A DNA stretch of 51,552 bases from Anaerolineae bacterium (GCA_026645945.1 JAPKMO010000017.1:1-51552); one strand, 5' to 3'. Counted from the first letter of the stretch, positions 43,374 to 51,552 are shown. Made by a program: numbers and translations. The notes: generated by a model from the sequence alone, not told the origin.

Positions 43374-43699
43374 CAGTGATGTGCAGCCTCGACGCTGTGA
43401 TCGGCAGCCGCTTCGATGGCGTATTCTTCGTGATGTTCGTCGTGGTGATGGTCATCCGGCGCGGGCCGATTGATGTCATCGAAACGTTTGTGCGGCTGCG
43501 CCATGCCGACCCAGCCGACCAGCCCTAGGACGAACAGCAGCCCTCCGGCGGCCAGCATCAGGCCGGTGAAGCCAGCGTCGCCCTGGATGACACCAAAACC
43601 CAGCGCCAGAACGGCCAGAACAAGCCCCAGACCGGCGACCATCGCCGTACCCAGCACGGCAGGGTTGGAATCCGCGCTAATTTTTTCAGTCACTTTCAC
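43373..43699 (-). CDS. two-TM membrane protein with His-rich tail
   Basis: 108 residues. Two hydrophobic helices (LGTAMVAGLGLVLAVLALGF and GLMLAAGGLLFVLGLVGWVG) are followed by a tail rich in His, Asp and Glu (DDHHHDEHHEEYAIE, ending VEAAHH). The GTG at 43699 is chosen because AAGGAG lies 10 bases upstream; an open frame extends further up without a better start. The tail could bind a metal such as Zn, Ni or Cu. Its function is unknown. The stop overlaps the next start. Confidence 0.6.
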   Translation of the reverse strand: MKVTEKISADSNPAVLGTAMVAGLGLVLAVLALGFGVIQGDAGFTGLMLAAGGLLFVLGLVGWVGMAQPHKRFDDINRPAPDDHHHDEHHEEYAIEAAADHSVEAAHH

Positions 43700-43740
43700 C
43701 GAAACTGGACTCCTTTTTTGTCGAAACTCAATGGTAAACT

Positions 43741-43783
43741 CTGAAGATGGCATAATTGTGCCGCTATAATACAAACACGTCAA
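43741..43783. promoter_or_regulatory. overlapping divergent promoters
   Basis: Plus strand: CTGAAG (43741), 18-base spacer, perfect TATAAT (43765-43770), serving the phosphatase gene. Minus strand: TTGACG (43783-43778), 17-base spacer, CACAAT (43760-43755), serving the two-TM/unknown/era unit. The two -10/-35 sets overlap, so the polymerases would compete. Confidence 0.45.
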
Positions 43784-43839
43784 GCCTGGTGGTGGGTGGC
43801 AGACGGCCATCTGACCCCCGCTGGTAAGAAAGGTCACTA

Positions 43840-44508
43840 TTGCATATCAAACGGATTTTGCTTATTCGTCATGGACAGACAGACTGGAACATGGAGGGGC
43901 GCTGGCAGGGCAGCCTGCCCGTGCCGCTGAATGACATCGGGCGGGCGCAGGCGCGGGCGCTGGCCTCCCATCTGCGTCAAAATCCCATCCGGGCGATTTA
44001 TAGCAGCGATCTGCCCCGCGCCCTTGAGACGGCCGAATTTCTGGGCGCGGCGGTGGGCGTCCGGCCAGAACCTGATGTGCGTTTGCGAGAATTTGACCTG
44101 GGGATTTTCCAGGGTTTAAAACGTGACGAAATGATGGCGCGTTATCCAGCGGAGTGGGCGTCGTTTAATGCCGATTACTGGGATTATGCGATTCCCGGCG
44201 GCGAGTCGCGGCGGATGCTTCAACAGCGTATGTGGGAAGCGTGGATGGATGTGATCGCCCGCGACGAAGGGCCAGAAGTGGCTGTCGTTTCGCATGGCGG
44301 CGCGCTCAAACTGCTGCTGCTCAGGCTGTTCGACAACTCCCCAGCGGTCGGCGAACTGCGCCTGGAAAATACCTCGGTGACGACGGTGGAGCCAAATGGG
44401 GCGGGCTGGAAACTGGCCGCCGCTGCCGATATTACCCACCTGGCCGCTTTATCGAAAAGCCTGTCGTCCGGGCCGGTAAATTCCCCACCGGAACATCAAA
44501 ACATTTAA
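43840..44508 (+). CDS. histidine phosphatase family protein (phosphoglycerate mutase-like)
   Basis: 222 residues with the RHG motif ILLIRHGQTDWNMEGRWQGS (catalytic His about 11), SSDLPRALETAEF, LREFDLGIFQGLKRDEM, and the second histidine in VAVVSHGGALKLLLL. It fits cofactor-dependent mutase-like or alpha-ribazole/GpmB-type phosphatases; the substrate cannot be told from sequence. The start is TTG at 43840 with AAAGG nearby. Confidence 0.88.
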   Translation: MHIKRILLIRHGQTDWNMEGRWQGSLPVPLNDIGRAQARALASHLRQNPIRAIYSSDLPRALETAEFLGAAVGVRPEPDVRLREFDLGIFQGLKRDEMMARYPAEWASFNADYWDYAIPGGESRRMLQQRMWEAWMDVIARDEGPEVAVVSHGGALKLLLLRLFDNSPAVGELRLENTSVTTVEPNGAGWKLAAAADITHLAALSKSLSSGPVNSPPEHQNI

Positions 44509-44517
44509 ACGCGGCCG

Positions 44518-44541
44518 CATTTGTGACAAAAATCACAAATG
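44518..44541 (+). promoter_or_regulatory. perfect CRP/FNR-type operator upstream of pckA
   Basis: Arms CATTTGTGA and TCACAAATG (9 bp, exact) around the 6-base centre CAAAAA. The core is TGTGA-N6-TCACA, identical to the E. coli CRP consensus. It is centred about 64 bases before the start site predicted from the -10 box at 44582, as at class I CRP promoters. Confidence 0.7.
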
Positions 44542-44581
44542 AAACCAAGCATCTGTCATCGTGAATTGTCGCGCATCTCGA

Positions 44582-44587
44582 TACAAT
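44582..44587 (+). promoter_or_regulatory. candidate -10 box of pckA
   Basis: TACAAT (five of six) with no recognisable -35 hexamer (TCGTGA at the 17-base position), which fits a promoter that needs the activator bound at 44518-44541. Confidence 0.45.
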
Positions 44588-44627
44588 GAGTAGTTGTATG
44601 CCCTTGGAGTAAAGGAGATAAGGGTTT

Positions 44628-46241
44628 ATGGTGCAGCAACCGGTCGAACAAACTATTCAGAGCAGTTATGGGCTGGAAAATCATGGTCTGATAGACCTGG
44701 GAAACGTCTATTGGAATCTCAGCACGGCGGAGTTATACGAACACGCCATTCGTAATCGTGAAGGGCTGGTGGCTCATCTGGGCCCGCTGGTAGTACGAAC
44801 CGGCCCGCATACCGGGCGCTCGCCGAACGATAAATTCGTCGTGCGCGATGCCGAAACCGAAGGCACGGTCTGGTGGGGCAAGGTCAACCGCCCCTTTGAC
44901 CCGGAAGATTTCGACCGGCTGCTGCTGCGGCTGCAGGCTTATTTTCAGCATCGTGATGTATACGTCCAGGACTGTTTTGGCGGCGCGGATTCGCGCTACC
45001 GCCTGCCGATTCGCGTCATCACGGAACGGGCATGGCACAACCTGTTCGCCCGCACGATGTTCATTCGCCCAACGCCGGAGGAACTCGCCAAACACGTGCC
45101 GGAGTTTACCGTCATCCAGGCCCCCGGTTTCCATGCCACGCCGGAGGTTGACAATACGCTGTCGCCCACCTTTATTCTGGTGAATTTCACCAAAAAACTG
45201 ATCCTGATCGGCGGGACGGAATATGCCGGCGAGATCAAAAAGTCCATCTTCAGCGTGCTGAACTACGTCCTGCCCCGCCGCAACATCCTTTCGATGCACT
45301 GCTCGGCCAATTACGGCAAAAACAAGTTCGACTCGGCGATCTTTTTTGGCCTGTCCGGCACGGGCAAGACCACCCTCAGCGCCGACCCGAACCGCACCCT
45401 GATCGGCGATGACGAACATGGGTGGAGCGAAGACGGCATCTTCAACTTTGAAGGCGGCTGTTATGCGAAGGTCATCCGCCTGAGCGAGGAGGGCGAGCCG
45501 GAAATCTACGAAAAGACGCGGCAGTTTGGCACGGTGCTGGAAAACGTGGATATGGATGTGGTGACGCGCCGCCTGAACCTGGACAGCGAGCGGTTTACCG
45601 AGAATACCCGTGCCGCCTATTCGATTGAAACTATCACCAATGCCGATTATTCCGGCACATGCGGGCATCCGAAACAAATCATCTTCCTGACTGCCGATGC
45701 CTTCGGGGTGCTGCCGCCGGTCGCCAAGCTGACGCCGGAACAGGCCATGTATTATTTCATCAGCGGGTATACGGCCAAAGTTGCCGGGACCGAACGCGGC
45801 GTCACCGAGCCGTCGGCGACCTTCAGCGCGTGTTTCGGTGCGCCCTTCCTGCCTCTGCACCCAATGGAATATGCCACGCTGCTGCGCGAAAAACTGAACA
45901 ACCATAAAGCGCAGGTCTGGCTGGTGAACACCGGCTGGACGAGCGGGCCGTATGGCATCGGCCACCGGATGAGCCTGAAACACACGCGCGGCATCATCAC
46001 TGCTATCCTGAGCGGCGCTCTGAACGAGATTGAGACGTGGGAAGACCCGTTCTTTGGCCTGTGCATTCCGAAGACTGTGCCGGATGTGCCAGATGAAATT
46101 CTGAACCCGCGCGACACCTGGGACGACAAAGACGCTTATGATGCTAAAGCCACCGATCTGGCGCGGCGCTTCCGGGAGAACTTCGAGCAGTATGCCGATG
46201 CTGCCGGGCCGGAAGTATTGGCCGCCGGCCCGAAAGCCTGA
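44628..46241 (+). CDS. pckA: phosphoenolpyruvate carboxykinase (ATP)
   Basis: 537 residues, the normal length for the ATP-dependent enzyme. The P-loop is GLSGTGKTTLSADPNRTLIG (about 241), with the metal/substrate site DDEHGWSEDGIFNFEGGCYA. RTGPHTGRSPNDKF lies near the N-terminus and the adenine-site residues near GYTAKVAGTERGV. It converts oxaloacetate and ATP to PEP, CO2 and ADP, opening gluconeogenesis. AAAGGAG precedes the ATG. Malate dehydrogenase follows after a strong hairpin. Confidence 0.96.
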   Translation: MVQQPVEQTIQSSYGLENHGLIDLGNVYWNLSTAELYEHAIRNREGLVAHLGPLVVRTGPHTGRSPNDKFVVRDAETEGTVWWGKVNRPFDPEDFDRLLLRLQAYFQHRDVYVQDCFGGADSRYRLPIRVITERAWHNLFARTMFIRPTPEELAKHVPEFTVIQAPGFHATPEVDNTLSPTFILVNFTKKLILIGGTEYAGEIKKSIFSVLNYVLPRRNILSMHCSANYGKNKFDSAIFFGLSGTGKTTLSADPNRTLIGDDEHGWSEDGIFNFEGGCYAKVIRLSEEGEPEIYEKTRQFGTVLENVDMDVVTRRLNLDSERFTENTRAAYSIETITNADYSGTCGHPKQIIFLTADAFGVLPPVAKLTPEQAMYYFISGYTAKVAGTERGVTEPSATFSACFGAPFLPLHPMEYATLLREKLNNHKAQVWLVNTGWTSGPYGIGHRMSLKHTRGIITAILSGALNEIETWEDPFFGLCIPKTVPDVPDEILNPRDTWDDKDAYDAKATDLARRFRENFEQYADAAGPEVLAAGPKA

Positions 46242-46277
46242 GCGAGTCGAATCCGCCAACGGATAGTGGTATATTAG

Positions 46278-46304
46278 TAGGGGCGAATCAGCGATTCGCC
46301 CCTA
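46278..46304 (+). terminator. strong hairpin between pckA and mdh
   Basis: TAGGGGCGAATC, loop AGC, GATTCGCCCCTA: a perfect 12-bp stem, followed by tttgcg. It could terminate in either direction or stabilise the pckA transcript. Confidence 0.65.
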
Positions 46305-46338
46305 TTTGCGAATTTACTTCTGAGGAGAAAATGTTTCG

Positions 46339-47283
46339 ATGGCTCGCAAAAAAGTAACTATTGTCGGCGCAGGAAACGTTGGCGCGACCTGCGCGCACTG
46401 GATTGTCAGCAAAGACCTAGCCGATGTCGTGCTGGTGGACGTGGTAGAGGGGCTGGCGCAGGGTAAGGCGCTCGACCTGGCGCAGTCCGCGCCGGTTATG
46501 GGCTTCGATGTTAAGTTGGTGGGGTCAACCAGCTATGAAGCGACGGCTGACTCCGATGTGGTGGTCATCACGGCGGGCGTGCCGCGCCGGAAAGACCCGG
46601 CCACCGGCAAATATCCCAGCCGGGATGAGCTGGTTAAAACCAACCAGGGGATTGTCGGGGAGGTGGTCCGGCAGGCTGCTAAGTATTCACCCAACAGCAT
46701 CCTGGTCATCGTGTCCAACCCGCTGGATGCGATGTGCCATGTGGCCTATCACGAAAGCGGCTTCCCCAGCGAGCGGGTGATCGGGCAGGCGGGAGCGCTG
46801 GACACGGCGCGCTACAAAACGTTTATTGCTATGGAACTGGGCGTGAGCGTCAGTGACATTCACGGCATTGTGCTGGGCGGACACGGCGATACGATGGTTC
46901 CGCTGCCGCGCCATACGTCGGTGGCCGGTATTCCGGTGCGCGAATTGATGGCAGAAGACCGTTTGCAGGCGATTATTCAACGAACCCGTAACGGCGGCGG
47001 AGAGATCGTCGGTTTAATTGGTGTGAGCGCGTGGTATGCGCCGGCAGCCGGCACGGTCGAAATGGTGGAGGCGATCCTCAAAGATCGGAAGCGCGTTATT
47101 CCCTCGGCTGTGCTGCTGAAAGGCCAGTATGGATACAACGACTTGTATATCGGCGTCCCGGTAGTGATCGGCGCGAACGGCGTCGAGCGGATTATCGAGA
47201 TGGAACTTAACGACGAGGAGAAAGGGATGCTCGAAGTCAGCGCCAAAGCAGTGCGCGATGTTGTGAGCATTTTAGGTTACTAG
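46339..47283 (+). CDS. mdh: malate dehydrogenase (LDH-like type)
   Basis: 314 residues. The NAD site is VTIVGAGNVGATCAHWI, with VLVDVVEGLAQGKALDL. ITAGVPRRKDPATGKYPSRD has the arginines that read the malate carboxylate in LDH-like MDHs. IVSNPLDAM and the catalytic histidine in GGHGDTMVPL (about 182) follow. The enzyme interconverts malate and oxaloacetate and so feeds the PEP carboxykinase encoded next to it. Confidence 0.95.
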   Translation: MARKKVTIVGAGNVGATCAHWIVSKDLADVVLVDVVEGLAQGKALDLAQSAPVMGFDVKLVGSTSYEATADSDVVVITAGVPRRKDPATGKYPSRDELVKTNQGIVGEVVRQAAKYSPNSILVIVSNPLDAMCHVAYHESGFPSERVIGQAGALDTARYKTFIAMELGVSVSDIHGIVLGGHGDTMVPLPRHTSVAGIPVRELMAEDRLQAIIQRTRNGGGEIVGLIGVSAWYAPAAGTVEMVEAILKDRKRVIPSAVLLKGQYGYNDLYIGVPVVIGANGVERIIEMELNDEEKGMLEVSAKAVRDVVSILGY

Positions 47284-47310
47284 CTTTTCATATTCTAGTG
47301 AAACCTGGGC

Positions 47311-47336
47311 GGGGCGAGCAGGGTTACTCGCCCCAT
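47311..47336 (+). terminator. terminator-like hairpin after mdh
   Basis: GGGGCGAG, 8-base loop, CTCGCCCC, then atttgatt. An 8-bp GC-rich stem 27 bases after the stop. Confidence 0.6.
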
Positions 47337-47362
47337 TTGATTGCCTGTAGTGGTTGAGGGTA

Positions 47363-48445
47363 ATGATGTCTCAACGGGTTGTTGATTTGGACGGCGGCAT
47401 AGCAATGGTCGTGACGGATCTGCATGGCGCGTGGGATGTGTACCGCCGCCTGCGTGACCAGTTTTTGAGTCAGCAGGGGACGGTAGATTATTTCGTGTTA
47501 TGTGGCGATCTCATTCACAGCGAGGGATTGGAGGAGGCTGATGCCAGCCTGGACATCCTGCTGGACATCATGGCGCTGCAGGCCGAATTAGGCCAGAAGC
47601 GCGTGATTATGCTGCTGGGCAACCACGAGCTGCCGCATATTTACGGCCTGACGCTGGCAAAAGGTTCGGTGGAGTACACGCCGCGTTTTGAGGCGTCGTT
47701 AACACGGCTCGATCAGCGGTACAAAGGCGCGCCCCGCCGTAAGGACGTTATCAACTTCCTGATGTCGCTGCCGTTTTTTGCCCGCACCAAAGCCGGGGTG
47801 CTGCTGACCCATGCCGGGGCGGCGGCAGACGTGTGTTCGGCCAAACACGTCGAGCGGCTGTTTAATCTGGATCACGCGGCGCTGATTGAGGCTGCCGACC
47901 GGGAATTGAAAAAGTTCGACATCGCCAGCTTGCAGCGCGGTTATTCGCATTTCACCGGCTTGTCCTATGAGGAGCAGGCCAAACGCTACTTGGCCGTCAC
48001 CGGGTCGGACGACCCGCGTTATAACGATCTGCTGCGTGTTTTGTTCCTCAGCGGGCAGAATACCGATTTTGACCTGATGTGGAATACGCTGTTTTCGCAG
48101 AACGAACTGGAAGTTGGCGAGGCCATCTACCAGCGCACTGCGAAAAACTTTCTCCAATACATCTCGGAGGTCAGCCCCTACGAACAGCGTGTGCTGACGG
48201 CCGGCCATATCGGCGTCAAGGACGGTTTTGCCGAAGTGGGCAAACAGCAGCTTCGTTTCGCCAGTTATACCCACGCTTTCCCCAAACGTTCGGCGCGTTA
48301 TATGATGCTGGACTGCGCGGCCCCGGTTAAAACTACCGCCGACCTTCTCCCCCGGCTCAGGTTTGTGTTCGACCAGACTCTACCGGCGGCGATTCCAGCA
48401 GCGATCCCACCAGCCCCGGCTGGCCTATCGCAAACGCCTGGATAG
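47363..48445 (+). CDS. metallophosphoesterase (calcineurin-like)
   Basis: About 360 residues with the five metal-binding blocks of the superfamily: VVTDLHGAWDVY (D.H), VLCGDLIH (GD), MLLGNHELP (GNHE), LLTHAGAA (H), and LTAGHIG (GH). It is related to PPP-type phosphatases by the TDLHG start. The substrate is unknown. The ATG at 47363 follows GAGGG closely; ATG 47366 is possible. The last 30 codons, a low-complexity tail (AAIPAAIPPAPAGLS), overlap the end of fmt on the other strand. Confidence 0.8.
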   Translation: MMSQRVVDLDGGIAMVVTDLHGAWDVYRRLRDQFLSQQGTVDYFVLCGDLIHSEGLEEADASLDILLDIMALQAELGQKRVIMLLGNHELPHIYGLTLAKGSVEYTPRFEASLTRLDQRYKGAPRRKDVINFLMSLPFFARTKAGVLLTHAGAAADVCSAKHVERLFNLDHAALIEAADRELKKFDIASLQRGYSHFTGLSYEEQAKRYLAVTGSDDPRYNDLLRVLFLSGQNTDFDLMWNTLFSQNELEVGEAIYQRTAKNFLQYISEVSPYEQRVLTAGHIGVKDGFAEVGKQQLRFASYTHAFPKRSARYMMLDCAAPVKTTADLLPRLRFVFDQTLPAAIPAAIPPAPAGLSQTPG

Positions 48446-49310
48446 GCATGGCTTTGCGCCCGGCAAGCTGCACCTGTGCCGGGTAAAACAATCCTCGCCC
48501 CGCGCCTACGGCCAGGCCGCGCGGGGTTTCAATCACGCGCCCCGGCTCGCCCACGCCCTCGTTTGCCACGCCGCTGAGGATTTTAAGCTGCTGGCCGTTC
48601 CAGAAGGTGTAGGTTCCCGGCCAGGGGGTGAAGGCGCGCACCAGCCGCTCAATCGCCCAGGCGTCCAGCCCCCAGTTGATAAATCCGTCCTCTTTTTTGA
48701 TCTGGGGCGCGTAAGTGATGCCGTCCTCCGGCTGCGGCTGCGGGGTGATGTGTCCGCTCAGATAACCGGGCAGGGTTTCGATCAGCAGTTCCGCACCCAC
48801 CTGCGCCAGCCGGTCGTGCAGCGATTGACCGGTTTCGTCCGGCATTATCGGCATGACGCGCTGCGAAAGCATGGGGCCGGTGTCCAGCCCGGCGTCCATC
48901 TTCATGATAGTGATGCCGGTTTCGGCGTCCCCGGCACGGATGGCGGCCTGGATGGGCGCCGCGCCGCGCCAGCGCGGCAGCAGCGAGGCGTGGATGTTAA
49001 TCGAGCCGTGGGGCGGAATATCTAGCACCGCCTGGGGGAGAATCTGCCCAAAGGCGGCCACAACATATACATCCGGCGTCCATTGGCGCAATTCTGCGAC
49101 CGCTTCGGGACGGCGGATTTTTTCCGGCTGGAATACTGGGATGCCGGCGGCCTGAGCCATCCGCTTAACCGGAGAAGCCTGAAGCTGCCGGCTGCGCCCG
49201 GCAGGGCGGTCGGGTTGGGTGACGACGCCGATGACCTCGTGATGTTCGATCAGGACTTGCAGGGTCGGTACGGCAAAATCCGGCGTTCCCATAAAAACGA
49301 CTTTCGCCAT
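48357..49310 (-). CDS. fmt: methionyl-tRNA formyltransferase
   Basis: 317 residues. VFMGTPDFAVPTLQVLIEHH opens the formyltransferase domain. SINIHASLLPRWRGAAPIQA carries the catalytic Asn/His pair, and the catalytic Asp is in MDAGLDTGPMLSQ. A C-terminal OB-like domain (PGTYTFWNGQQLKILSG) binds the tRNA. It formylates initiator Met-tRNA. It lies back to back with recJ (98 bases between starts) and tail to tail, overlapping by 89 bases, with the metallophosphoesterase. The usual neighbour def is not present here. Confidence 0.95.
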   Translation of the reverse strand: MAKVVFMGTPDFAVPTLQVLIEHHEVIGVVTQPDRPAGRSRQLQASPVKRMAQAAGIPVFQPEKIRRPEAVAELRQWTPDVYVVAAFGQILPQAVLDIPPHGSINIHASLLPRWRGAAPIQAAIRAGDAETGITIMKMDAGLDTGPMLSQRVMPIMPDETGQSLHDRLAQVGAELLIETLPGYLSGHITPQPQPEDGITYAPQIKKEDGFINWGLDAWAIERLVRAFTPWPGTYTFWNGQQLKILSGVANEGVGEPGRVIETPRGLAVGAGRGLFYPAQVQLAGRKAMPIQAFAIGQPGLVGSLLESPPVESGRTQT

Positions 49311-49408
49311 GCGGTTTATCCTCTTGCTTGTTTGGGCTGTAGCAAAATGCTACACTTCAGCGGAAGCCTATCGAGTCCTAATTGTAAGCGTCGCCCAGGG
49401 CGGTGTCC

Positions 49409-51163
49409 ATGTTAAGCAAAGAGTGGGTGATAAAACCCCCGTCCTCACAGGGGCATTTAAAACAGTATCAGCCGTATAACATCAGCCCGGAACTGGCGCA
49501 GGTGCTTATCAACCGGGGCTTTGACAGCCCGGAGCGGGCGCGCGATTTTTTGCGCGCCGCCGCCCTGTCCGGCGGGCGCTACCTGAGCATAAAAGGCAAA
49601 AATCGCCCGATTGATCGAGCTGTCAGCCGGCTGGTGACTGCGATCAAGGGGGGAGAGAAAATCGTCGTTTACGGCGATTTTGATGCCGATGGTGTTACCT
49701 CGACTGTGCTGCTGGTGCAGGCGTTGCGCGCGCTGGGGGCGGACGTTGAGCCATATATCCCGAACCGGATTGATGAGGGTTATGGGCTGAACAACGACGC
49801 CCTGGAAACTCTGGCGAAAGACGGTGTTCGTGTAGTCGTTACAGTGGACTGCGGCATCCGCTCCGTCGAGGAGGTTGAGTTCGGCAAAAGCCAGGGACTC
49901 GACATCATCGTAACCGACCATCACTCGATTGGCCCGGAGCTGCCGACGGCCCATGCCGTCATCAACCCCAAAGACGAAAACTGGAATTATGCCGAAGATA
50001 TGCTGGCCGGGGTGGGCGTGGCGTACCGGGTGGCCGAGGCGCTGGTGATGGTCGCCGGCCATGACCGAAAACTGCGCGAGAAACGCCGCCCGCTTGATCT
50101 GGAAAGCCTGCTCGATCTGGTGGCAATCGGCACGGTGGCCGATCTGGCGCCGCTTAATCGGGAAGAAAATCGGGCGCTGGTACGGCGCGGGCTGGAAGTC
50201 ATCAATCAAAAGCCGCGCCCTGGCATCAAGGCTCTGCTGGAGGTAGCAGGCGTCAAACCCAGCAGCGTAACAGCGATGACCATCGGTTATGCCATCGGGC
50301 CGCGCATCAATGCTGCCGGACGCCTGGACAGCGCCATGATTGCCTATAACCTGCTGGCAGCGCAGGACGAGGCCGAAGCGAAACAGTGGGCGGAACAGCT
50401 TCAGGAATTGAATGTTAAACGCCAGACGTTAACCCGCGAAGCGCAGGAAAAAATCCGTGCTACAATCGAGGCCGAAACCGCACACAATCTGCCGTTAATT
50501 TTTGCCGGAGACGCGGGTTTCCAGCCCGGAATCGTTGGGTTGGTGGCCGGGCGGTTGGTGGAGGAGTACTTTCGCCCCGCAGTGGTAATGGAACTGGGCA
50601 AAACCGAAAGCCGCGCCTCGTGCCGCAGTATTCCGCAGTTCGACATCACACAGGCGCTCGACCAGTGCGCCGATATGCTGGTACGGCACGGCGGCCACGC
50701 CCAGGCCGCGGGTTTTACGGTTTTGAACGGCAACATTGACAGCTTAAAAAAGCGCCTGATGGCGCTGGCCGAGGACGGCCTGAAGGGGCAGGAACTTCGC
50801 CCCATGTTGGAAGTAGATGTGGATGTCCCGCTCGACCGGCTCTCGGAGGACCTGGTGACAGAATTGCAGCAGCTTGAACCCACCGGCCATATGAATCCTG
50901 CGCCGGTGCTGATGTCGCGCCGCCTGCGCGTAGTAGAGGCGCGCACGGTCGGCAAGGACAGCAGCCATCTGAAGTTAAAAGTAACGGATGAATACCGGCA
51001 AAGCCGCGTGATAGACGCTATCGGCTTCGGCTTGGGCGAGTGGGCGGAGAACATGCCAGGGCTGATTGACGCGGCCTACCAGCTTGAAATCAACGTCTGG
51101 AACGGCTCGCGCAGCCTGCAGCTGAATTTGCAGGACATTCGCCCGGCGGAGCGGCCTGAATGA
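49409..51163 (+). CDS. recJ: single-stranded-DNA exonuclease RecJ
   Basis: 584 residues. DHH-family motifs: IVVYGDFDADGVTSTVLLVQ (motif I), VVTVDCGIRSVEE (II), IIVTDHHSIG (DHH), and a fourth block near LVAIGTVADLAPL. GPRINAAGRLDSA and the DHHA1 glycine motif HGGHAQAAGF follow, and a C-terminal OB fold ends the protein. It is a 5'-3' exonuclease on single-stranded DNA in recombination and mismatch repair. ATG 49409 is preferred over GTG 49403. The stop overlaps the next gene by ATGA. Confidence 0.95.
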   Translation: MLSKEWVIKPPSSQGHLKQYQPYNISPELAQVLINRGFDSPERARDFLRAAALSGGRYLSIKGKNRPIDRAVSRLVTAIKGGEKIVVYGDFDADGVTSTVLLVQALRALGADVEPYIPNRIDEGYGLNNDALETLAKDGVRVVVTVDCGIRSVEEVEFGKSQGLDIIVTDHHSIGPELPTAHAVINPKDENWNYAEDMLAGVGVAYRVAEALVMVAGHDRKLREKRRPLDLESLLDLVAIGTVADLAPLNREENRALVRRGLEVINQKPRPGIKALLEVAGVKPSSVTAMTIGYAIGPRINAAGRLDSAMIAYNLLAAQDEAEAKQWAEQLQELNVKRQTLTREAQEKIRATIEAETAHNLPLIFAGDAGFQPGIVGLVAGRLVEEYFRPAVVMELGKTESRASCRSIPQFDITQALDQCADMLVRHGGHAQAAGFTVLNGNIDSLKKRLMALAEDGLKGQELRPMLEVDVDVPLDRLSEDLVTELQQLEPTGHMNPAPVLMSRRLRVVEARTVGKDSSHLKLKVTDEYRQSRVIDAIGFGLGEWAENMPGLIDAAYQLEINVWNGSRSLQLNLQDIRPAERPE

Positions 51164-51552
51164 AACGTGGTATTTTTCTGCGGCTGGCGGCCTGCGTTTT
51201 GTGCCTGTTGCCGGGCGTTCGTCTGGCAGCCCAGGAAGATCAGTCCGGCACGAGTAACCGTTTTGGCGTCGTTGAAGGGTTCTGGCTGCCGGAAGTGGTA
51301 TGCGAGTTGGGCGCGGGCTGGGAGCGCATCATCTTCGACTGGTCGCAGCATCAGCCCACCGGGCCGGACGACTGGCACACGCTCAACGTGGATGACCGCT
51401 GGCTGGCAGCGGCGCGGGACTGCAACCGGGAAGTGGTCGCCATCATCAAACATACGCCGGACTGGGCGACCGAAGGCACACCCGGCCCCGGTGTGCCGAG
51501 CGGCCTGTACCTGCCGGTGGATGACCCTGGCAATTACTGGGCGCGTTTTATC
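51160..51552 (+). CDS. secreted glycosidase-like protein, partial
   Basis: 131 residues, cut by the window end. A signal peptide (MKRGIFLRLAACVLCLLPGV, cleavage near LAAQ) precedes FGVVEGFWLPEVVCELGAGW, ERIIFDWSQHQP, and EVVAIIKHTPDWATEGTP. The pattern of an early strand, a conserved W.R..F.W and a later K.TP.WA suits the start of a TIM-barrel glycoside hydrolase of the GH39/GH42-like clan. The catalytic glutamates lie beyond the window. It is translationally coupled to recJ by ATGA. Confidence 0.6.
   Translation, partial: MKRGIFLRLAACVLCLLPGVRLAAQEDQSGTSNRFGVVEGFWLPEVVCELGAGWERIIFDWSQHQPTGPDDWHTLNVDDRWLAAARDCNREVVAIIKHTPDWATEGTPGPGVPSGLYLPVDDPGNYWARFI

Noticed and set aside
44733..46259. 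508-codon minus-strand open frame opposite pckA
   Set aside because: Antisense shadow of a canonical PEP carboxykinase gene.

Overview
The window reads as a chromosomal segment of a high-GC bacterium, most likely a member of the Chloroflexota (Anaerolineae-like). The main reason is the set of very large membrane proteins of the DUF2298 ("Chlor_Arch_YYY") and TIGR03663/Agl23-like families, which are typical of Chloroflexi and archaea, together with the palindromic 'ccctcacccc...ggggtgaggg' repeats common in these genomes. This is inferred from gene content; no rRNA or other phylogenetic marker was compared.

Bases 1 to about 12,660 are accessory DNA. At the left edge lies what looks like the template repeat of a diversity-generating retroelement (DGR): 15 AAY (Asn) codons in a 24-codon core. 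A truncated, oppositely oriented avd accessory gene follows. A minus-strand gene cluster runs from 11,846 down to 917. It encodes an Eco57I-type DNA methyltransferase, a run of small toxin/antitoxin-like genes in two related cassettes, a PLD-SNF2 helicase, and a broken DUF4062-NTPase-FGE protein whose C-terminus is a DGR variable region. A DUF7309/DUF6930-type protein ends the cluster. The broken gene has lost everything between its Walker A motif and its FGE domain. No reverse transcriptase is in the window. Palindromic repeats stud this region and several lie in frame inside the methyltransferase. The block ends beside the 3' end of a tRNA-Gly(CCC) gene, next to a primase remnant, as expected of a genomic island.

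From 12,930 to 33,795 a long plus-strand cluster encodes cell-envelope glycosylation functions: an LPG-synthase-like/UPF0104 membrane protein, a GT4 glycosyltransferase, a SAM methyltransferase, and five large GT-C-like membrane proteins. One of these is a 1745-residue fusion of a GT39-like half with a DUF2298 half, and the last is a TIGR03663 protein fused to NHL repeats. An ECF sigma factor and its zinc-finger anti-sigma factor sit inside the cluster.

From 34,091 to 41,885 is a conserved translation/RNA operon: nusA, rnpM (ylxR), infB, rbfA, nrnA, a dsrE-like gene, truB and ribF. rimP is missing from its usual place ahead of nusA. A convergent minus-strand unit follows (era, an unknown gene, and a two-TM His-rich protein). 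Then come a histidine phosphatase, ATP-dependent PEP carboxykinase with a perfect CRP-type palindrome upstream, malate dehydrogenase, a metallophosphoesterase overlapping fmt tail to tail, recJ, and the start of a secreted glycosidase-like protein cut by the window end.
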